The notes beneath the pieces are model-generated. The model was not told the DNA's origin, did no database searches, and saw nothing but the letters and a program-made list of their open reading frames with translations. A program made the position numbers and the translations under genes. From Leguminivora glycinivorella (Eukaryota > Arthropoda > Insecta > Lepidoptera > Tortricidae): 64,000 bases of DNA. Below are positions 21,908-31,494 of this stretch, piece after piece; position 1 is the stretch's first letter; each line of letters opens with the position of its first letter. The stretch lies in NCBI RefSeq assembly GCF_023078275.1, contig NC_062975.1, forward strand, positions 6,237,141 through 6,301,140, given 5' to 3'.

Positions 21908-22244
21908 ATAGAGTGGGGCCTGTAACAAAGGCGAAGAATTGAACTCTAGGCTATTCTCCTTATACTGATCAAAAAAATAACTTGTATTTTGATTTTTATC
22001 ACCCTTGAAAGTTTTTTCTAAGAGGTAATGTATTGCGAATTCTGTTAAGTCTAAAGTGTGACAGACAACGTCAATGACAACAATAATGGCGTACATTGAA
22101 GCTAATATTTATTTTGTATGCAAAATTAAAAATTTAAAGACTTCATAATTTTTAAAAGTCACTGAACAAATGTTGATCAGTATAAGGAGAATAGCCTACA
22201 GTTCAATTCTTCGCCTTTGTTACAGGCCCCACTCTGTATATTTC
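21908..22244. mobile_element. MITE M3 (GAGTGGGGCCTGTAACAAAGG ends), copy 1
   Basis: Ends GAGTGGGGCCTGTAACAAAG and CTTTGTTACAGGCCCCACTC, flanked by TA-rich sequence. A conserved core contains GTTTTTTCTAAGAGGTAATG and GTGTGACAGACAACGTCAAT. Other copies at 38698-39047 and 43868-44218. Probably Tc1/mariner-type if TA is the duplicated target. Confidence 0.75.
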
Positions 22245-22248
22245 TGGT

Positions 22249-22640
22249 CAGGGTACGTTGCCGAATGGCACAAACGCTCACGATAATATCTCTTTCGTAT
22301 CTATCTACCTCTATCGCTCTGGCGTATTGACGCGACAGAGCTAGACTACCTTTCGCGGCGTTTCGTTTTCGTTTCGCGTCGCAGAAATGCCATTCGGATA
22401 CGGGGCCAGCTAAGGTACGTACCCGAAACGCTCACGAAACGAAACGCTCATAGATATCTATCTCTATCGCTCTTGCGTATTGGCGCCGCGACAGAGCCAG
22501 ACTACCTTTCGCTGAGTTTCGTTTTTGTTTCGCGTCGCAGAAATGCAGTATGGCCTTGTCGCGCCAATACGCAAGAGCGATAGAGATAGATAGCTACGAA
22601 AGACACACTCGGGTTCCATCTATTGTCACGTTCGCGTATC
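22249..22640. mobile_element. MITE M4 (CGAATGGCACAAACGCTCACG), two adjoining copies
   Basis: First copy 22249-22408 (GGGTACGTTGCCGAATGGCA to GCCATTCGGATACGGGGCC), second 22411-22640 with a partial inverted third arm. Family phrases: TATCTCTATCGCTCTTGCGT, GACAGAGCCAGACTACCTTT, GTTTCGTTTTCGTTTCGCGT. Further copies near 40112-40336, 42775-42915, 54544-54690, 58137-58297 and 63047-63175. Confidence 0.75.
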
Positions 22641-22829
22641 CATACCAGAAGTTATTAATTAGGTAAATAAACATTTCAAAGCTAGGTTGGTATTATATTC
22701 CTTGTACCTAATATTTAATTAAACTTGACATTAATACGGTACTCTAAGGTTAAGTGTCCTTAAAAGGCTTGAAAGGCTCGCGCGTTGATGTCAAAAGTGT
22801 AACAGGATGCTTCAGTAGGTATACCTTAA

Positions 22830-22973
22830 GACCTGATTTAGACGGCGTGCGAACTCACATGCGATTTTAGTTACATTGCGGGCTGTTGAGGGTACATACA
22901 ATTTTGCACAGCCATCAAATACCGCAATGTAATAAAACTCGTATGCCAGTTCTCGTACCGTCTAAATGGGCCC
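22830..22973. mobile_element. Palindromic MITE with TAA target duplication
   Basis: GACCTGATTTAGACGGCGTG and GTACCGTCTAAATGGGCCC ends; TAA on both sides (22827-22829 and 22974-22976). A 3-bp TAA/TTA duplication is typical of PIF/Harbinger-mobilised MITEs. Confidence 0.7.
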
Positions 22974-23010
22974 TAAGTTTGGTGAAAAATACATTCGAAA
23001 ACGTTTTCTT

Positions 23011-23148
23011 AAGTGCGTTTTCACATTATCCGATCCGATATCGGATGTCGGACCAATATCCCATATATTTATGCCGCCATCTTTGATTTTTTCCTTTGAA
23101 ATCCTTCCTACTTCCGATATCGGATCGAACAATGTGAAAACACACTTA
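23011..23148. mobile_element. MITE M1 (GTGCGTTTTCACATTATCCG ends)
   Basis: Hairpin ends GTGCGTTTTCACATTATCCG and AATGTGAAAACACAC with CCGATATCGGATGTCGGACC words inside. Family members at 2303-2345 (partial), 59466-59598 and 61466-61597. Confidence 0.75.
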
Positions 23149-23185
23149 GTTTCATTTCATGGTCTCTCAGGGTCTCTAGCCAACG

Positions 23186-23530
23186 TCACAATCGATTTAG
23201 CTAATATCGTTATCATAAATAACTCTCGCTATCGGGATCGGGCCAATACAAAAAATCGATGGAGAACTTCGATAACGATAGTAAATAATTGTGACATTGG
23301 TTAGGTCAGGGGACCGATTTTTGAATTTCGAATTCACGAATTCGCCGTTCGAAAGTCTGTGGAAAACGACGTAATGCTATATTTGAAAAAGGACGGCTAG
23401 TAATTTTTAAATCTTAGATAGCAGTAATTTCCACTCGTTTTCGATTCTGTCAGTAGAATTTAAATTGCTAGTAGTGAAGATATTTTTGAACGAAATTCAC
23501 GAAATCGAATGGTCGACATTCAAAAATCGG
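23186..23530. mobile_element. Two adjoining inverted-repeat elements
   Basis: 23186-23302 runs from AACGTCACAATCGATTTAGC to ATAATTGTGACATTGG (palindromic ends). 23305-23530 runs from GGGGACCGATTTTTGAATTT to ATTCAAAAATCGGTCA; its interior GTTCGAAAGTCTGTGGAAAA is shared with 30320-30418. Confidence 0.55.
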
Positions 23531-24354
23531 TCACATAATAATATAGTTCTCACGAATAAGTCACAAGCCCTATCGGACTGTAATTAACCCAGATATTAAC
23601 TATACTATAACAAACACATTCGCATTATTGATGGCAAACAGAAAAGATCGGATGTTCGCTCGTGAGGTTTCACAATGGTACAGGTTGTTGGTGTACTGAG
23701 AGCATTTCCGTTTCGACGAACAAAAATGTTATTATATTCTCAATAACTTGTTATTACTGGAAAAAAAAATGTAAAACACACTTTTATTCTCTTTATTTAT
23801 CTTAATTCTCTAGCTTTGTTTTTTACAATATGTATATAAGGTATGCTTTTATTTGTATCTCCGTTTAAAACTCTCGGGTCTTTCGAGCCCGGTCATTTAT
23901 AAGGCGTGCGTGGGGATATAGATCCAACACGTAGAGGCCATTTGGAGAGCTTTGATGTCATGTAGAACGCGTTTCAGCAGGCATTGGACTATTGTAGAAA
24001 ATGGAAAGATACCTGTTCTATGGTTTAGATTTGGATGGAAATAGTATGCTTTTATTTATTATTATTAACCCTTAATTTGGCAGACATAGAGACATTAAAA
24101 ATATCGTATTTTTTAGTTGAATACTATTTTTGTGGGTCATAAGGAGCCCCGAAAAAATAATGAAAAAAATCTTAATCTTTCAGTTTTTCAGGAAAATTAT
24201 GTTCGGTGTGGCGAACACTGCCAGCTAATCAAGAATAAAAAGTGCCAAATAATTTGCTATATAATTTTTAACAAACATACAAATTTATTCGTATAAAATG
24301 AACATAAAAGTATTGTTTACACTTTGTGTGCCCTTTGTGTACTTTGTGACCCCA
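23531..24354. other. No recognisable gene
   Basis: AT-rich. GTCTTTCGAGCCCGGTCATT at 23878 and the AAGGAGCCCCGAAAAAATAA stretch at 24142 look like decayed repeat ends, but I cannot assign them. Confidence 0.3.
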
Positions 24355-25025
24355 AAACTAGACGTCCTTTGTAATGTTGACACCGAATATCCCGGTACTC
24401 TTGTAACGGTTAGGGGAATGTCCTGGAATCTAGGCGCTATGTTATGTCAAATGGAGTCTTAAATGCGGAAAATGTGCAAAACTTCTTACTGGGGTTCAAC
24501 TCGATGAGATTATGTTTACCCCACTCTGATACCTGCTCAAGAGAAGGATCGATTTGAGACACAAGTTGCATTCTGCATTCCAAAACCTGCTCACGATAGG
24601 CCTTTGCACGACCTGTGTGCTGGCTATCACCTGTGCTGTCATCCGCATAGCAATAGATATTACTACTATTACTAGTACTAGCATATCATTGATATGAAGG
24701 ATGAACAGGGTCGGTGATATGATAGATCCTTGGGGTACACCTCTGTTAATTGGCTGGATTTCTAAGCATGGATCGTCGATGAAAACAAAAATGCTTCGCC
24801 CAGGTAGAAAGCTGGCGGCCCACATGCAAAGCCCTTCTGGGACGTACGAGGGAAGCTTGGGAAATACGTCTTATGCTAAACTCTATCAAAAACCTTAGGT
24901 AGCGATATCTAGGCTAACTGCCAGAGCCTCTCCCTTGTTCTCAATGGCGGTGGCCCAACTATGAGTCAAGTATACCAGAAGATCCCCAGCGCCACGACCA
25001 TGGCGTAAGCCGTATTGCCGGTCAC
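24355..25025 (-). pseudogene. Decayed LINE reverse transcriptase (Jockey-like)
   Basis: Reading right to left on the minus strand with several frame changes: DRQYGLRHGRGAGDLLVYL, GEALAVSLDIA then a stop and KVFDRV (expected DxxKAFD catalytic region), PINRGVPQGSIISPTLFI (motif B), HINDML, then after a frameshift NIYCYADDSTGDS (the YADD active site), LVSQIDPSLEQVSEWGKHN and KSTGIFGVNITKDV. Order and spacing match the fingers-palm region of Jockey-like LINE RTs common in Lepidoptera. At least three frameshifts and stops make it non-functional. A 109-codon intact stretch covers only part of it. Confidence 0.8.
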
Positions 25026-26045
25026 TATAAGCTGGTGCTCTTCAGGTACGCTAAGAGCTGGTTATTAACCACTTACTTCATCACCTTGGAGAGAAGAGAG
25101 GTTCTCTGTTGTTTGTTTTACTGTATCGCTTTGTTTAAGTCATTTCAAATAGGCAGTTTCTCAGTGTATCACCCACCTAACATTACGTACTGCAAAAGCT
25201 ATTGTCGTGTCAGAGACAACTACATGCTATCAAGTAATTAATCAGCGCGGCGTGCGTGTGTCACACTACCCGATAGATGGCGCTCACGACTTTGCCTTTT
25301 TCAAACGAGGAACTTATACATCCGTCCGACTGTTACTTAGAAAAGAAAAGTTTGTAGATGCGTTCATGTGGTGCAATTTTGATTACATACATCACTTTTG
25401 AGTTAGCTCAGTGTTTTATGACCTTTACATACAGTTTAAGTACCTACCATCAAGCAATAAGTCAGTTGAATTGAACATGTTTATGGTTAGGTATAGAGAT
25501 TTTTTCTTTAGTGAAAGCCTAAAAAAAAAAAATTTTCCTGATGAACTTGACAAAGTTTTATTACGGCAAATGTGCCAGTAGGCTATTTCACCACAGTGAA
25601 AGCACAATTCTGTGCCTATTTCTGGGTTGATAAGTAACATAATTTTTACTCATTGTCAATATTTCATTGAACAGGCAATGAACGGCGAAGTGCAAGTAGT
25701 ACAACTGTCGGGCGACAATTGTCATTGTTGTGAAATAGGCCACTGATATAAATAAATAATTTCCTTAAAATCATGGCATTCATGACATTCATTAATCAAT
25801 TAAAGAGGAAGTACCTACTCTTATTTCCTCTACCTCTGTTTCATTAATTTCATTATACTAAAGTAAACAAATAATTATCTACTCTTTCACAGTTTCATTG
25901 TGCGTGAGACGTGTAGATTATTTCCAACTGTATTGTGCTTCACGTAAATCCACAACCAGTAACACTAAACCAAGATTAAGATAGAACAGAGTCATGTTCA
26001 TGAGAACAAACTTGAGTCTGTTTCTCAGAGCAAATAATACTTACT
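25026..26045. other. No recognisable gene
   Basis: AT-rich with a few short frames. TAGATGGCGCTCACGAC at 25275 and GTTTTATTACGGCAAATGTG at 25555 do not match other families here. Confidence 0.3.
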
Positions 26046-26482
26046 AGAGAGCGGACAGGATATCGGCGGATGTGTCGCAGTCATGCGCGGATCCAGGGCC
26101 CCGGGTCATAGGGTCATGACCCCCCCTTGGCCATACATATAGACCACGTGACCCCCCCCCCCACCCGGGGCCCCGGGCCTTTACCACGTGACCCCCCCCT
26201 GGGCACGAAGCTGGATCCGCGCTTGGTCGCAGTTGCTAGGTCATTAAGCATACATCTGTCGTTGTGTGCGTGCGCGATGACACGACTGGTCGTTCGCATG
26301 TACGAGTACAGTTGTACACAGACAAGGAAATGATGCGCGTGTATTACATATTCAATAGCCCAATAGGAGCGGCCATACACAAACATACCTACAAGTGTGT
26401 GTGGGTTCAAGGGCTTGCGACAGGCGTATTCAATACAAATCGCCCTACATGTCCGATCTCCATCCTTCCTATATCTGTGGTA
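26046..26482 (+). repeat. TATA-block, copy 2 of 2, split by a hAT MITE
   Basis: Matches 4217-4503 in order (GAGCGGACAGGATATCGGCG, GTGTGTGCGTGCG, GACAAGGAAATGATGCGCGT, CTTGCGACAGGCGTATTCAA, CTTCCTATATCTGTGGTA). The TATA-like box of copy 1 is not conserved (TACTAGAGAG here). It is interrupted at 26082-26225. It ends 0.8 kb upstream of the first exon of the DUF1091-like gene. Confidence 0.6.
26082..26225. mobile_element. GC-rich hAT-type MITE, copy 1, with 8-bp duplication
   Basis: Ends CATGCGCGGATCCAG and CTGGATCCGCGCTTG; both flanks carry GTCGCAGT (26074-26081 and 26226-26233). The interior is made of GGGGTCACGTGGT / ACCACGTGACCCC and GGGGCCCCGGG palindromes with C-runs. It breaks the TATA-block cleanly. 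Non-coding; frames over it are chance. Confidence 0.85.
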
Positions 26483-27286
26483 CATTTAAATTTCCCTTGC
26501 ACAAGCTGCACATAATGCACATTTCCTTTATTGGATGTCAAGAGATCAGCGATCGTCAGATGTCAGGATGTCTTCCTTTCACATTATGTTGCAATCGACC
26601 AAAATGTCTTCGGGCACCAAATACCTAACTTTAAAGAGGACACAGTGAGAGTGTGTCATTATAAACTTCATATTTTAAAGCACGGTCATAATTTTACCAG
26701 CATCTTTTTCGAATTTTGTTCTCCTTTAAAGGAAGTTTTGTACTACAGTTCTTAATTATTAAAATAAATTTGTTTTTTGTAAGTATACATTTTAAGTCGT
26801 AAAACGTAAATAGAGATATGTACATAAATATATTACGGTGTTAAATATAATATATGTGCACTAGTTTGTGTACTGTAGTGAACTACAACTTAGTGCTTTT
26901 TTAATGAGATTTTAACTACAAGAAACAGATGGAGAATAACATAAATACATTATACATAACATTATACTTAAATCAAAGAATTGTAAATAAAACAAATATT
27001 ATACACGTAGAATACAAACTAAAATTACAGCACTTCACCAATTTGATATTGTACCTATTATAACACCATCGCGAGCGCAGACTTCTGTGTGGTTTTCGGC
27101 GGTTCCGGGGCAGTTACGTCATCGCCCAAAGTTATTAGTGATGTGATGTAAAATGTAAATATGTTTTTACACTCAAAGTATTTTACCATTTTGATGATAA
27201 TCTGTAACTGTCACGGAAGTCAGCAAGTTAATAAAAAGGGGGAAAAATGAAAAAAAATACAGTGGAGTTTATTTATTCCCGTAATT
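26483..27286 (+). promoter_or_regulatory. 5' flank of the first DUF1091-like gene
   Basis: AT-rich region before the exon-1 ATG (27287). TTAATAAAAAGGGG at 27229 is a weak TATA-like element and TTACGTCATCG at 27114 a CRE-like word. Neither is proof of a promoter. No other features seen. Confidence 0.25.
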
Positions 27287-29696
27287 ATGTTTAAATCAGT
27301 AGTTCTCTTTGTAATTTTTTCCCGGATATTTTCTATATGTTCAAGTGTGTTAACAGATAAAATAATTGTAAGCAGCTATTAGTCATCAGTTTAAATTTTA
27401 ATTAACCGTGATTTTATGCCTTTTTAACATATATCACCTCTGTCGAGAACAAGCGCGGATCCAGCTTCGTGCCCAGGGGGGGGTCACGTGGTAAAGGCCC
27501 GGGGCCCCAGGAGGGGGTCACGTGGTCTATTTGTATGGCCAACTTAGGCTCCAGGGGGGGGTCATGACCCCCATGACCCCCCCCCTGGATCCGCGCATGG
27601 TCGAGAATAAAAGACACCAAAGCGCTTTATTGAATATTGACGCGTTGATGTATTTTTAACCCCCGACCCGACAAACGACAGGGTGCTATAACTTTGACGT
27701 GTCTGTTTGTTTGTGTATCTGTGGCACTGTAGCTCCCGCAGGGATGAACCGATTTAGATTTTTTTTTGTTTGAAAGCTGAATTAATCGGGAGTGTTCTTA
27801 GCCACGTTTCATGAAAATTACTATTACTATTACTGCTATTATTGAATCGGCGAGCTCCGTCTTCACTTTCCATCAGGTGTGACTAAGGTCAATCGCTGAT
27901 CAGTCTACAATAAAAAAAAATCGGTCTACTATGTCAGGGTTTTTTTCTACATTTTAATTTTGTGGTTAGGTTACCACCATTACCACTTTACACTATGTTT
28001 TTTCTACTAAAATATTTTCCTATTTAATGTTCCCTAGTCATGTAGATACGAAATAAAATTCTGGGCATAATCTGAATTCCAAGTATAAACGCAGCTCAGC
28101 GTTACTTTGCATAACCAATCTGTTATTTTTTGTAGGGTCCAGGGGTCTTCAAATTCCAGTCATTTGAACACTGCGATCCACCAGTAACAGAAGTCGATTT
28201 GTGGTTAACTCAGAAAAAATTTAACCGGACAACAAATGTTATAGATGTGACACTATCAACACCGTGGCCACTTAGTGATGACATCAGAGTAAGTACATTC
28301 TTGAAATTATATATTGAAAGTTCTCGGTATTGTTCTTATTCGCACATTTATACACAATCTTTAGGATCAATGTCTATGATATTTTATGAGTTGATAATAA
28401 ACGCTAGTGTGTAACCATAGATTAAATATAAGAATATCATACCATCCCATGCATTAAAAAGCAACCGCCTAAGAACGCGCATACAGTACACCACACAATA
28501 GATGGCGCCACATACACGAAGGGAGGGGGAGGCCTGTGCGCAGCAGTGGGCGAGTGACGGCGGAAATGTTGATGGTGATGATGATATTAATGAAACACTC
28601 GTATTCTTCAACCACAGATGGAGATAAAGGCAGCAACCAAGAAGGACGGCGGTTACAAACCGGGTTCCTACTACATGAATGGTCCGTTTTGTCAAACTGT
28701 ACGTGCGCTCATTGGGGACTTGTTCAATGCCATTTTAAATGCTACTGGGGTTGAGGACTGTCCCATGCCAGTAAGAAAAGTCTAAGGACATCTTATTATC
28801 TACATACTCTTCTGTCAAATAGGAATCTTATTTATATTTAATATACTAAAGTAATACATACAGTAATACATCAGTGACATCACCACCACGAAATGATTTG
28901 AATATAAAATTTTAAGTACCTAGGCGACGAAGCTCGGACTTCGGAGTTCTATTTTATTACATCATCGTGTTTTGAGATGATATACCATCCAATGACATGA
29001 CCTGCATTTTAATGCGAATGAAAAATGCACGAAAACTCGAAAATTCGCATTAACGGGGCCCAAGACTAGATCGTTTTATCACCTCCGAAAACCCCCACAT
29101 AAATTTCAGCGAAATCGTTAGAGCTGTTTCCAAGATCGCCGGTATATATAAATAAATAAACAAATATACAAGAAAGAATAGCTCGTGGCACAGCATACAG
29201 GTCGAACGCGATTACATATATCATTTCATTTCTAAACCCCGTAGTGTGAATTTTATGCTTTAAATATAGGTATCCCTGAATTATCTATTTCTTTCTTCCC
29301 GTGGGTGTCGTAGAAATCGACTGTGGGACATTGATTAAATTGTGGCGTAGACGAGAGGCTGACAATCTGTCACTACAATGTCACAATTTCGATTTCTTTC
29401 AACCCCTTTTTGCCAAGAGTGGCACTGAAACTTGGTAGTTCATGTGTTCTACCTACCCCTTTATGGGATACAGGCATGATTATATGTATCTATGTATGTA
29501 TGTATGTAATTATCTATTAATATGACTTTTATTACAGGGTGATGTAAGACTGGACGGCTACTATGTGGACAGTGACAAACTGAACGATCAAATGTTGTAC
29601 GGGGACTACCGAGTCGAAATATTCTTTTTTGTCGACAATGAATTGAAAGGATGTTACCTTCTGTACATGCAGTTGATGGCTAAAGAAGAAGAATAA
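27287..29696 (+). CDS. Secreted DUF1091/CheA-CheB-like protein, gene 1 (4 exons)
   Basis: Exons 27287-27367, 28136-28288, 28618-28770 and 29538-29696 (81, 153, 153, 159 bp) have GT-AG borders (three of the donors are GTAAGN) and all introns are phase 0. The product is 181 aa. Residues 1-20 form a signal peptide (MFKSVVLFVIFSRIFS), so it is probably secreted. Cysteines at 40, 103, 126 and 168 are shared with the next gene. Motifs: FQSFEHCDPP, KFNRTTNVID (sequon N57), GPFC, GVEDCPMP then DSDKLNDQMLYGDYR and LKGCYLLYM. The length, signal peptide, CPxP and LYGDYR pattern fit the insect DUF1091/CheA-CheB-like group (GM2-activator-like fold), whose studied members are gustatory or pheromone-sensing accessory proteins; ligand here unknown. 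AATAAA at 29828. Family call moderate, gene model strong. Confidence 0.8.
27450..27599. mobile_element. GC-rich hAT-type MITE, copy 2, inside intron 1 of gene 1
   Basis: Inverted copy of 26082-26225: ends CAAGCGCGGATCCAG and CTGGATCCGCGCATG, with GTCGAGAA duplicated at 27442-27449 and 27600-27607. Intact ends and perfect 8-bp duplication indicate recent insertion. Confidence 0.88.
27655..27990 (+). repeat. AACCCCCGAC...GGCACTGTAGCTCCCGC repeat in intron 1
   Basis: Shares ATGAACCGATTTAGATTT, GTTTGAAAGCTGAATTAATC, GGGAGTGTTCTTAGCCA with 49815-50045 and, inverted, with 1900-2045. Confidence 0.6.
28500..28600 (+). repeat. SINE/LINE tail in intron 2 of gene 1
   Basis: GGGGAGGCCTGTGCGCAGCAGTGGG followed by GATGGTGATGATGATATTAA resembles the CAGCAGTGGG tail with a GATGAT microsatellite seen at the end of many lepidopteran retroelements. 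Confidence 0.5.
29060..29190 (+). repeat. CGAAAACCCCCACATAAATTTCAGCG repeat in intron 3 of gene 1
   Basis: ACCTCCGAAAACCCCCACAT, TTTCAGCGAAATCGTTAGAG and ATAAATAAATAAACAAATAT match 62325-62455. Confidence 0.6.
29291..29510 (+). repeat. CCCGTGGGTGTCGTAG SINE-like repeat, copy in intron 3 of gene 1
   Basis: Starts TTCTTCCCGTGGGTGTCGTA, continues GAGAGGCTGACAATCTGTCA, TTGCCAAGAGTGGCACTGAA, TTTATGGGATACAGGCATGA and ends in ATGT/TATG repeats. No coding capacity. Confidence 0.7.
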
Positions 29697-29827
29697 CTTT
29701 TTCATATCCATTTAATTATTTTAGTTATTACATTTTGTTAGTTTTAAGATATTTAGTTAAGATTAGTTTCTTTATTTAATAATTAATTTGTTTATCATTA
29801 TTTTGCTGTTATGTTTATGGAGATTAA

Positions 29828-29833
29828 AATAAA
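29828..29833 (+). terminator. Polyadenylation signal of gene 1
   Basis: AATAAA 132 bases after the stop codon, within AT-rich 3' UTR. No competing hexamer closer to the stop is obvious. Confidence 0.5.
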
Positions 29834-30319
29834 TCAATGTTGTATAGCCTGGCAAGATTTGTATAGCCTCGCCACGTTGCGGATTTTCAGCTGAACTAAT
29901 TTCTTTTACTGGCAAGGATTACTATTTGACACTCGTCGTGGAAAGTCATCGAATGTCAGTGATGTAACAAGAAGTACATATTTTAAATTGTCTAACAGTT
30001 TTATCGATGTGCCCAAAATAATATGAAAAAGAGTGAAAATAATTACACTGAACGTGATAAATTACTTACAACAAAAAAGGATGAAGGATTTCACAGTATT
30101 TCGATAACAATGTTCTGAAATCGGTTCTTGACAAGTCCGGTACTGACAGCTCATATAGTGTGGTTATCCTGTATTGATTAGTTGGTTTCGATTTAGCTTA
30201 ATATATCTTTTGTTCTTATTTAAAGTGTCTGAAGCCCTGCCGTGAAAAATATTGAAATAATTACAGTACAAAACAAGGTCCCACGCAAAAACAAAAACAT
30301 CAATGCACATGATTCATGG

Positions 30320-30418
30320 ATTTTAGGCTGTTCGAAAGTCTGTGGAAAACGACGTAATTCTACGACTTTCGAACGGCGAATTCATGCATTCGAGGTTCTA
30401 AAATCGGTCCCCTGATTT
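30320..30418. mobile_element. Short inverted-repeat element (AAATCGGTCCCCTG end)
   Basis: GTTCGAAAGTCTGTGGAAAA and ACGACTTTCGAACGGCGAA pair; the right end TAAAATCGGTCCCCTG matches the ends of 23305-23530. Confidence 0.5.
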
Positions 30419-30424
30419 GATAAG

Positions 30425-31080
30425 TTCCGTTCTGACCATCATCAGCAGTTCCACTGCACCAAATGTCACTAACGTAAATACATGCTGTTCTTATAAAAAC
30501 AGAAAAATCACTATATGTATGCCTTTAAGATTTGAGAAGTTCCTCGATTTCTCCAGGACCCCGTCATCAGGGGGGTTACCATGAAGTGCTAAAGCCGTTC
30601 AGTTTAGGTTGAGAGAAAGGGACGAAGCTATAGCAGTTCCATAGCTCCGTCTCTCTCTCTCAACCTAAACTGAACGGCTTTAGCACTTCATGGTAGCCCC
30701 CCTGGACTTGGTTTCTGTTTTAACCTCTAGCGACTCACCATACAAAAAATTTGCCAATCAAATTTGAATCGATGGTTCTATAAAACAGGGTTGAATTTAT
30801 TTTTATTTGAAAATCGAATGAATCAAAACAAAAGCAACTCAATTCTATTTAACGTAGATTCAAATTCCATCGTAGGTATTTTGTCCTAGTAATAGAAGAT
30901 TGAACCCCAGGAGGTTAAAAATGGGATTAATCTGTATGTATATACAATTAATAAAAAAAAAATACAAAATCGGTCAGTAGTCAGTAACGACGGAGATATA
31001 TCGAGGAACAAACATGTAAAAAAAATACAGACGAATTGAGAACCACCTTCCTTGAAATTTGGGCGGCGGCGGTTAAAAAA
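30425..31080 (-). mobile_element. Inverted relative of the minisatellite element, with one unit
   Basis: CATCATCAGCAGTTCCACTG, CACCAAATGTCACT, ATGCTGTTCTTATAAAAAC and CTCCTCGATTTCTCCAGGAC are the reverse of the 12740-12900 sequence; GAGATATATCGAGGAACAAA and TGGGCGGCGGCGGTTAAAA mark the other end. Interrupted by the hairpin MITE at 30571-30702. Confidence 0.6.
30571..30702. mobile_element. Near-perfect hairpin MITE (GGGGTTACCATGAAGTGC)
   Basis: The left arm GGTTACCATGAAGTGCTAAA, GCCGTTCAGTTTAGGTTGAG pairs with the right arm CTCAACCTAAACTGAACGGC, TTTAGCACTTCATGGTAGCC around a short AGTTCC tip. A second copy is at 61715-61835. Confidence 0.8.
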
Positions 31081-31094
31081 TAGCCGTGTAGTGC

Positions 31095-31320
31095 CCGTGA
31101 GGTGACGGGTTAAGCAAGAATTTCACCAGCCCCTTTCTTCCCGTGGGTGTCGTAGAAGTCGACTGTGAGATATGAGTTAAATAGTAGCGTAAGTAAAACA
31201 ATGAAACAAATTCGTTTTTCTTGCAACCCCTTAATTGCCAAGAGTGGCATTGTAGTTTCATGTGCTCTGCCCATCCCTTTATGGGATAGATACAGGCGTA
31301 ATTCTATGTATGTACACGTG
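31095..31320 (+). repeat. CCCGTGGGTGTCGTAG SINE-like repeat, spacer copy
   Basis: Between the two DUF1091-like genes. Begins further upstream than the 29291 copy (GTGAGGTGACGGGTTAAGCA) and ends GGCGTAATTCTATGTATG. Confidence 0.7.
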
Positions 31321-31494
31321 TAGTGTCTACATATTTACCTATATTTATCTATCTATGTGATCTTTGAATAACTATAGTGGTATTACATGTTTCATACATT
31401 TTTGACGTTATCTAAACAACACAGCACGCGTGGACACTCTACAGGAACTATGATAAAAACGTAGACACGCTAATATTATGTTTATTCAAACACA

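Noticed and set aside
24496..24825. Intact 109-aa reverse-transcriptase gene
   Set aside because: The intact stretch stops short: the YADD motif is in another frame and the upstream DxxKAFD region has a stop, so it is a pseudogene fragment.
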